A DNA stretch of 41,319 bases from positions 1 through 41,319 of the forward strand of contig SCRL01000021.1 in assembly GCA_004298065.1 (NCBI GenBank), read 5' to 3'. The first letter of the stretch is position 1. Each line of letters begins with the position of its first letter. Both the position numbers and the translations under genes were made by a program. Of the stretch, positions 36,346 to 41,319 are shown one piece after another. Source of the stretch: Gammaproteobacteria bacterium. Lineage in GTDB: Bacteria > Pseudomonadota > Gammaproteobacteria > Acidiferrobacterales > Sulfurifustaceae. The notes beneath the pieces were generated by a model. It was given only the letters and a program-made list of their open reading frames with translations, was not told the DNA's origin and made no database searches.

Positions 36346-37428
36346 ATGAGCGACGACGCCAAGCTGCGGGAGCTGCGCGCGAAGATCGACGCCCTGGACG
36401 AAAAGCTCCAGGGGCTGATCGATCGCCGCGCGCGTCTCGCGCTCGACGTCGCCAGGGTGAAGCACGGTTCGGGCGAGAACAACTTCTACCGTCCCGAGCG
36501 CGAGGCCGAGGTGATTTCCAAAGCACTCGCGCGCAACGCCGGGCCACTCGATAACGAGACCGTGGCGCGTCTGTTCCGCGAAATCATGTCGGCGTGCCTC
36601 GCGCTCCAGTCGCGCCTCAAGGTGGCGTTCCTCGGCCCCGAGGGCACGTTCACGCAGGAGGCGGCGCTCAAGCACTTCGGCCATGCCGCCGAAACCGTGC
36701 CGCTCGGCGCCATCGATGAGGTGTTTCGCGAGGTCGAGTCCGGCAACGTGCGTTTCGGCGTGGTGCCGGTCGAGAACTCGACCGAGGGTGTGATCAATTA
36801 CACGCTCGATATGCTCCTTAATACGTCGCTCAAGATTTGCGGCGAGGTGGAGTTGCGTATCCACCACCATCTGCTTGGCAAAGGTACCGAGATGAAGAGC
36901 GCGCGTCGTGTCGTTTCGCACGCGCAATCGCTCGCCCAGTGCCGCGAATGGCTGGACGCGAGTCTGCCCGGCGTCGAGCGCGTGGCGGTGTCGAGCAACG
37001 CCGAGGCCGCGCGCCTCGCGGCGGAGGACCCGGCGACGCTCGCCATCGCCGGCGATTCAGCGGCGCGACTCTACGGCCTGAACGTGCTCGCGGCCAACAT
37101 CGAAGACCACCCGAACAACACCACGCGCTTCCTCGTGATCGGCGACATCGAGACCAAGCCGTCCGGCAACGACAAGACCAGCCTGTTGGTTTCGGGCAAG
37201 AACGTGCCGGGCGCGCTGTCGCGGCTGCTGGCACCGCTCGCGCGCAACAAGATCAACATGACGCGCATCGAGTCGCGCCCCACGCGCCAGACAGTGTGGG
37301 AGTACGTGTTCTTCGTCGACATCGACGGCCACATGAAGGACAAAAAACTGCGCAAGGCGCTCGCCGAGCTCGAGCGCGAGGCCGCGTTCCTCAAGTGGCT
37401 CGGCTCCTACCCCAAGGCCGTACTGTAA
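36346..37428 (+). CDS. pheA: Bifunctional chorismate mutase / prephenate dehydratase
   Basis: The 360-residue protein has three domains. Residues 1 to about 90 are an AroQ-type chorismate mutase (LRAKIDALDEKLQGLIDRRA). Residues about 92-270 are prephenate dehydratase (VAFLGPEGTFTQEAALKHFG, PVENSTEGVINYTLD, and NTTRFLVIG with the catalytic threonine). Residues about 275-360 are an ACT domain with the phenylalanine-binding motifs PGALSRLL and ESRPTRQ. It converts chorismate to phenylpyruvate and should be inhibited by phenylalanine. The ATG lies seven bases after serA, overlapping a GGAG ribosome site, and hisC begins two bases after the stop. Confidence 0.98.
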   Translation: MSDDAKLRELRAKIDALDEKLQGLIDRRARLALDVARVKHGSGENNFYRPEREAEVISKALARNAGPLDNETVARLFREIMSACLALQSRLKVAFLGPEGTFTQEAALKHFGHAAETVPLGAIDEVFREVESGNVRFGVVPVENSTEGVINYTLDMLLNTSLKICGEVELRIHHHLLGKGTEMKSARRVVSHAQSLAQCREWLDASLPGVERVAVSSNAEAARLAAEDPATLAIAGDSAARLYGLNVLAANIEDHPNNTTRFLVIGDIETKPSGNDKTSLLVSGKNVPGALSRLLAPLARNKINMTRIESRPTRQTVWEYVFFVDIDGHMKDKKLRKALAELEREAAFLKWLGSYPKAVL

Positions 37429-37430
37429 CC

Positions 37431-38552
37431 ATGGCGGCGGACATCGCTTCGCTCGCCGCCCCCGGCGTGCGCGCCATCGCGCCGTACCAGCCGGGCAAGC
37501 CAATCGAGGAACTCGAACGCGAATACGGCGTCAGCCGCGCGGTTAAGCTCGCCTCGAACGAAAACCCGCTTGGGCCGAGTCCAAAGGCGCTCGCGGCCGC
37601 GCGCGCGGCGCTCGACGGCATCGCGCTCTACCCGGACGGCAACGGCTTCATGCTCAAGCACAAGCTGGGCGAAAACCTGAACGTGCCGATGGAATGGCTC
37701 ACGCTCGGCAACGGTTCGAGCGACATCCTCGACTTCGCCGTGCGCGCGTTCGTGACACCCGAGAACGAGGTGGTGTTCTCGGAACACGCCTTCGCCATCT
37801 ACCCGATTCTCACCCAGGCTGCCGGCGCCCGCGCCGTGATCGTGCCGGCGAAACGCTGGGGCAACGACCTCGCCGCCCTGCGTCGGGCCATCGGTCCGAC
37901 GACGCGGCTGGTGTTCATCGCCAACCCGAACAACCCGACCGGCACTTGGCTCGCGCGCGCGGAGCTGGAGGATTTTCTCGAAAGCCTGCCGGCGCACGTC
38001 GTGATCGTCATCGACGAGGCCTATTTCGAATACGCGAGCTACGCGCCCATGGGTGCGCGCGACTATCCGAACGCGCTCGCATGGGTCGGAAAATTCCCGA
38101 ACCTGATCGTGGCGCGCACCTTTTCCAAGGCCTATGGCCTGGCCGGGCTGCGCGTCGGCTATGGCGTGTCGCAACCGGCGGTGGCAGACCTGCTGAACCG
38201 CGTGCGACCGCCGTTCAACGTCAACAGCGTGGCGCTCGCCGCAGCCACGGCGGCGCTGGATGACGAAGCGCATTTGAATAAATCCCTGGAGACGACCGCG
38301 AAGGGGATGCACCAGATCGTGGCCGGCTTTGCCGATCTCGGTCTCGGTCACATTCCCTCGGTTGGAAATTTCGTGTGTGTGGACGTAGGTCGTCCGGCGG
38401 TGCCGGTGTACGAGGCACTGCTGCGCGAAGGCGTTATCGTGCGTCCAGTGGCGAACTACGGCATGCCAAATCACCTGCGCGTGACCGTGGGTCTGCCGGA
38501 AGAAAACGCGCGTTTCCTGGCGGCGATCGAAAAAGTACTGGGGCAGGCATGA
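37431..38552 (+). CDS. hisC: Histidinol-phosphate / aromatic aminotransferase HisC-type
   Basis: The 373-residue class I/II PLP aminotransferase starts at the ATG at 37431, two bases after pheA. Conserved features are KLASNENPLGPSPKAL, FIANPNNPTGTW, and the PLP lysine in FSKAYGLAGLRVGYG (near residue 230). This subtype (HisC2 in Pseudomonas) sits in the pheA-tyrA-aroA cluster and probably transaminates phenylpyruvate and hydroxyphenylpyruvate as well as, or instead of, imidazole-acetol phosphate. A dedicated hisC may exist elsewhere. Its stop overlaps the tyrA start (ATGA). Confidence 0.95.
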   Translation: MAADIASLAAPGVRAIAPYQPGKPIEELEREYGVSRAVKLASNENPLGPSPKALAAARAALDGIALYPDGNGFMLKHKLGENLNVPMEWLTLGNGSSDILDFAVRAFVTPENEVVFSEHAFAIYPILTQAAGARAVIVPAKRWGNDLAALRRAIGPTTRLVFIANPNNPTGTWLARAELEDFLESLPAHVVIVIDEAYFEYASYAPMGARDYPNALAWVGKFPNLIVARTFSKAYGLAGLRVGYGVSQPAVADLLNRVRPPFNVNSVALAAATAALDDEAHLNKSLETTAKGMHQIVAGFADLGLGHIPSVGNFVCVDVGRPAVPVYEALLREGVIVRPVANYGMPNHLRVTVGLPEENARFLAAIEKVLGQA

Positions 38553-39406
38553 TCAACAAGCTCTGCATCGTTGGTGTCGGCCTCATCGGCGGTTCGCTTG
38601 CGAAGGCGCTGCGTGCCGGCGGGCACGTGACCGAGATCGTCGGCTACGGTCGTAATCTTGCGAACCTGCAGACGGCTGCCGACCTCGGTGTCATCGACTA
38701 CGCCGAGGTGTCGCTCGGCGCCGCGGTGCGCGGCGCCGACATGGTGGTGCTCGCGCTGCCAGTCGGCGCCATGAAAGATATTTTTGCCGAACTTGCGCAA
38801 TTGTCATTCGACGGCGTCATCACCGATGTCGGCAGCACCAAGGTCAACGTCATCGCCGCCGCACGCGCCGCGCTCGGCAACAGTTTTTCGCGTTTCGTTC
38901 CCGGTCATCCGCTCGCCGGCACCGAGCAGTCGGGCGTGCAGGCATCGCAGGCGGACCTGTTCCGCGGCCGGCGCGTGATCCTTACGCCCGAAAAGGAAAC
39001 CGATTCGACGGCGCTCGCGCGCGTGCGCGCGATGTGGGCGGCGACCGGAGCGGGGGTGAGCGAGATGTCGGCGGAAGGGCATGACCGCGTGCTCGCGGCC
39101 AGCAGCCATCTGCCGCATCTATTGGCGTACGCGCTCATGGACATGATCGTGCGCCGCGACGACCACCGCGCCGTGTTCGCTGCCGCCGCCGGCGGGTTTC
39201 GCGACGTCACGCGCGTCGCCGCGAGCGATCCGGTGATGTGGCGCGACATCTGCCTCGCGAACCGCACCGAACTTCTGGCGGCGCTCACGACCTACCGCGA
39301 CGATCTCGGCGCGCTGATAGAGGCGATCGAGCGCGGCGATGGAAAATGGCTGGAAGAAACCTTCACGCGCGCCCGCCGCGCGCGTGAAACCCTGAATAGC
39401 AAATGA
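38549..39406 (+). CDS. tyrA: Prephenate / arogenate dehydrogenase TyrA
   Basis: The 285-residue enzyme oxidatively decarboxylates prephenate (or arogenate) toward tyrosine. The N-terminal Rossmann motif LCIVGVGLIGGSLAKAL, the strand end VLALPVG, TDVGSTKVNVI and the catalytic histidine in FVPGHPLAGTEQSG are present. The helical dimerisation domain contains GGFRDVTRVAASDPVMW. No ACT domain is present, so direct tyrosine feedback is not obvious. In Pseudomonas TyrA is fused to AroA. Here they are separate proteins whose genes overlap by four bases (ATGA), as do hisC and tyrA. Confidence 0.97.
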   Translation: MINKLCIVGVGLIGGSLAKALRAGGHVTEIVGYGRNLANLQTAADLGVIDYAEVSLGAAVRGADMVVLALPVGAMKDIFAELAQLSFDGVITDVGSTKVNVIAAARAALGNSFSRFVPGHPLAGTEQSGVQASQADLFRGRRVILTPEKETDSTALARVRAMWAATGAGVSEMSAEGHDRVLAASSHLPHLLAYALMDMIVRRDDHRAVFAAAAGGFRDVTRVAASDPVMWRDICLANRTELLAALTTYRDDLGALIEAIERGDGKWLEETFTRARRARETLNSK

Positions 39407-40719
39407 GCTCGCGTATCGATTACCTCGTGCAGCCGGGCGGCCGGCTCGCAGGCCGGTTGCGCGTTCCCGGTGACAAGTCCATCTCACACCGCTCGGTGAT
39501 GCTCGGCGCACTGGCCTCGGGCACGACTCACGTCACCGGCCTGCTCGAAGGCGAGGACGTGCTGTGCACGCTCGGCGCATTTCGCGCCATGGGCGTGCAA
39601 GCCGAAGGCCCGCAGGATGGACGCCTGACGCTGCACGGCGTCGGATTGCGCGGCCTGAAGCCGCCGGCACAGCCACTCGACATGGGCAACTCCGGCACCG
39701 CCATGCGCCTGATGACCGGCATCCTCGCCGGTCAATCCTTCGATTCCGTTCTTATCGGCGACGAATCGCTTTCCAAGCGGCCCATGAAACGCGTGTCCGA
39801 GCCGCTCGGCGCCATGGGCGCAATCATCGAAACCGCCGAAGGCGGGCGGCCGCCGCTGCGCGTAAAGGGCAGGCAAAAGCTGCGCGGAATGCACTACGTC
39901 ATGCCGATGGCGAGCGCGCAAGTGAAGTCAGCGCTGTTGCTCGCCGGTCTCTACGCCGAGGACGAGACTTGCGTCACCGAGCCGGCGCCGACGCGCGATC
40001 ACACCGAGCGCATGCTGCGTGGTTTCGGTTATGACGTGAGCGTCAAGGGCGCCACGCGCTGCGTGCGCGGCGGCGGGCAACTGAAGGCGTGCGACGTGGA
40101 TGTGCCCGCGGACATCTCCTCGGCGGCATTTTTTCTCGTCGGCGCGTCAATCGCGCCCGGCTCGGAACTGGTGCTGGAGCATGTTGGCATCAACCCGACG
40201 CGCACCGGCGTGCTCGATATTCTCCGGCTCATGGGCGCGGACATCGAATTGCTGAACCCGCGCGAGGCCGGCGGCGAACCCGTGGCCGATCTCCGCGTGC
40301 GTTACGCGTCGCTCAAGGGTATCGAAATCCCGCGCGAGCTGGTGCCGCTGGCGATTGACGAGTTCCCGGTCCTGTTCATCGCCGCCGCGGCGGCGTCTGG
40401 CGAAACCGTGCTCGCCGGTGCCGAGGAGCTGCGGGTGAAGGAGTCCGACCGCATTGCGGTGATGGCGCAGGGGCTCAAATCGCTCGGGGTCGAGGCGCGT
40501 GAGACGCCGGACGGCATTGTCATTCACGGCGGGCGCCTGCGTGGCGGCACTATAGATAGCCATGGCGACCACCGTATCGCAATGAGCTTTGCCATCGCCG
40601 CGCTCGTGGCCGAGGGCGCCATTACGGTGCGCGACTGCAAGAACGTGGACACCTCGTTCCCGGGCTTCGCCGGGCTGGCGCGCCGGGCGGGACTGGACCT
40701 CCAGGTTCGGCATGACTGA
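39403..40719 (+). CDS. aroA: 3-phosphoshikimate 1-carboxyvinyltransferase (EPSP synthase), class II type
   Basis: The 438-residue shikimate-pathway enzyme joins shikimate-3-phosphate with phosphoenolpyruvate. Active-site motifs are VPGDKSISHRSVMLG, MGNSGTAMRLMTG, SAQVKSALLLAGL, TRDHTERML, NPTRTGVLD and ELRVKESDRIAVM. The set GDKS, SAQxK, RxHxE and NxTR marks class II EPSP synthases, which as a group tend to be less sensitive to glyphosate than class I. Residue 96 (E. coli numbering) is still Gly, so tolerance cannot be assumed. The start overlaps the tyrA stop, and the cmk start lies inside its last codons. Confidence 0.97.
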   Translation: MSSRIDYLVQPGGRLAGRLRVPGDKSISHRSVMLGALASGTTHVTGLLEGEDVLCTLGAFRAMGVQAEGPQDGRLTLHGVGLRGLKPPAQPLDMGNSGTAMRLMTGILAGQSFDSVLIGDESLSKRPMKRVSEPLGAMGAIIETAEGGRPPLRVKGRQKLRGMHYVMPMASAQVKSALLLAGLYAEDETCVTEPAPTRDHTERMLRGFGYDVSVKGATRCVRGGGQLKACDVDVPADISSAAFFLVGASIAPGSELVLEHVGINPTRTGVLDILRLMGADIELLNPREAGGEPVADLRVRYASLKGIEIPRELVPLAIDEFPVLFIAAAAASGETVLAGAEELRVKESDRIAVMAQGLKSLGVEARETPDGIVIHGGRLRGGTIDSHGDHRIAMSFAIAALVAEGAITVRDCKNVDTSFPGFAGLARRAGLDLQVRHD

Positions 40720-41319
40720 TCGCATTCCAGTGCTGGCCCTGGACGGACCGAGCGGCTCGGGCAAGGGCACGGTCGGCCAGGCGCTGGCCGAGCGCCTTGG
40801 GTGGCATTTTCTCGACAGTGGTGCGCTCTATCGCGTGCTCGGGATTGCCGCGGCCGCGAAGAGCGAACAGACCCTTCAGGACCCGGACGCCCTGGCGGAG
40901 ATCGCCCGCACCATGGACATCCGCTTCGTGCCGCAACCCGGCGGCGCACCGGTGCGGGTGGTGCTGAACGGCACGGACATCGGCGACCGGCTGCGCACCG
41001 AGGACAGCGGGCGGCTAGCCTCGATCGTGGCCGCGGTACCGGCGGCGCGCGCGGCACTATTAGACAAGCAACATGCCTTCCGTCAGGTGCCGGGACTGGT
41101 GGCCGACGGGCGCGACATGGGCACCACGGTGTTTCCCGATGCCATACTTAAGATATTCATCACCGCGAGCCCCGAGGTCCGTGCCGAACGGCGCTATAAG
41201 CAGTTGAAAGAAAAGGGGTTCGATGCTAACCTTCGCCGGCTTTTGGACGAGATCCGTGACCGCGATGCGCGCGATGCCGCGCGTGCCGCGTCTCCGCTCA
41301 AGCCCGCAGCCGACGCCTG
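40712..41319 (+). CDS. cmk: Cytidylate kinase, 3' end cut by the window
   Basis: The ATG at 40712 overlaps the end of aroA by eight bases. About 202 residues are present before the window ends; the usual length is about 225. The P-loop LALDGPSGSGKGTVGQALA at the N-terminus, FLDSGALYRVLG, GRDMGTTVFPDA and the CMP-binding arginine-rich region (RRYKQLKEKGF, RDARDAARAASPLKPA) identify CMP/dCMP kinase. The order aroA-cmk, usually followed by rpsA, is typical of Gammaproteobacteria, so rpsA is expected just beyond the right edge. Confidence 0.97.
   Translation, partial: MTDRIPVLALDGPSGSGKGTVGQALAERLGWHFLDSGALYRVLGIAAAAKSEQTLQDPDALAEIARTMDIRFVPQPGGAPVRVVLNGTDIGDRLRTEDSGRLASIVAAVPAARAALLDKQHAFRQVPGLVADGRDMGTTVFPDAILKIFITASPEVRAERRYKQLKEKGFDANLRRLLDEIRDRDARDAARAASPLKPAADA

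Noticed and set aside
34059-36482. Long open frame antisense to serC and serA
   Set aside because: Composition is typical of a GC-skewed shadow frame and two well-identified genes occupy the other strand.

Overview
The window is a contiguous, GC-rich piece of a bacterial chromosome packed with housekeeping genes. Gene order points to a non-enteric gammaproteobacterium. The right part (mtaD, ubiG, mupP/gph, then divergently mtnA, gyrA, serC, serA, pheA, hisC, tyrA, aroA, cmk) follows the order I know from Pseudomonas, with serA added. The corB / ypjD / ffh neighbourhood is also typical of Gammaproteobacteria. A hydrogenase-4-type membrane module, a SulP anion transporter, assimilatory nitrite reductase and two c-type cytochromes would fit a free-living, metabolically versatile and possibly lithotrophic organism. 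That last point is inference, and I cannot name the genus.

Layout. 1-2470 (minus): hyfC-like (cut by the window edge) and hyfB-like membrane subunits. 2615-4873 (minus): a membrane protein fused to a spermidine-synthase-like domain. 4937-9353 (minus): corB, a SulP transporter with an unusual internal insert, and ypjD. 9422-12228 (plus): a metallo-beta-lactamase-fold hydrolase, ffh and an Rsd/AlgQ-like anti-sigma factor. 12347-16275 (minus): moaA, nirD and nirB. 16483-18831 (minus): an Old Yellow Enzyme, its TetR-type regulator and tag, apparently one operon behind a paired palindromic operator. 19051-20430 (minus): a diheme cytochrome c and a cytochrome c'. 20478-21263 (minus): an SDR related to YciK that lacks the usual catalytic Ser and Lys. 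21279-23791: a visibly AT-richer segment with one large membrane protein gene, bounded by two 108-bp direct repeats. 23689-24540 (minus): a squalene/phytoene-synthase-fold protein whose 3' end is the right-hand repeat. 24832-25047 (plus): a small membrane-anchored protein. 25202-30194 (minus): a REC-GGDEF diguanylate cyclase and the operon mtaD-ubiG-mupP/gph-rmuC. 30243-41319 (plus): mtnA, gyrA and the serine/aromatic amino acid operon, ending in a cut cmk.

How the genes work together. MtaD and MtnA both handle methylthioadenosine-derived compounds and diverge from a 48-bp shared promoter. SerC and SerA are two of the three steps of serine synthesis. AroA, PheA, TyrA and HisC (an aromatic/histidinol-phosphate aminotransferase) carry shikimate-pathway carbon to Phe and Tyr. 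The overlapping or near-zero spacings from serC to cmk imply one transcript. NirBD reduces nitrite to ammonia, and MoaA makes the molybdenum cofactor that a nitrate reductase encoded elsewhere would need.

The most unusual feature is the repeat-bounded segment at 21279-23791. It looks like an insertion that used the 3' end of the squalene/phytoene-synthase-like gene as its site. Several intergenic regions hold inverted or tandem repeat elements (10190-10285, 12248-12330, 24574-24716, 25051-25200). I recognised no tRNA, rRNA, CRISPR array, transposase or integrase, and no gene-free stretch longer than 300 bases.
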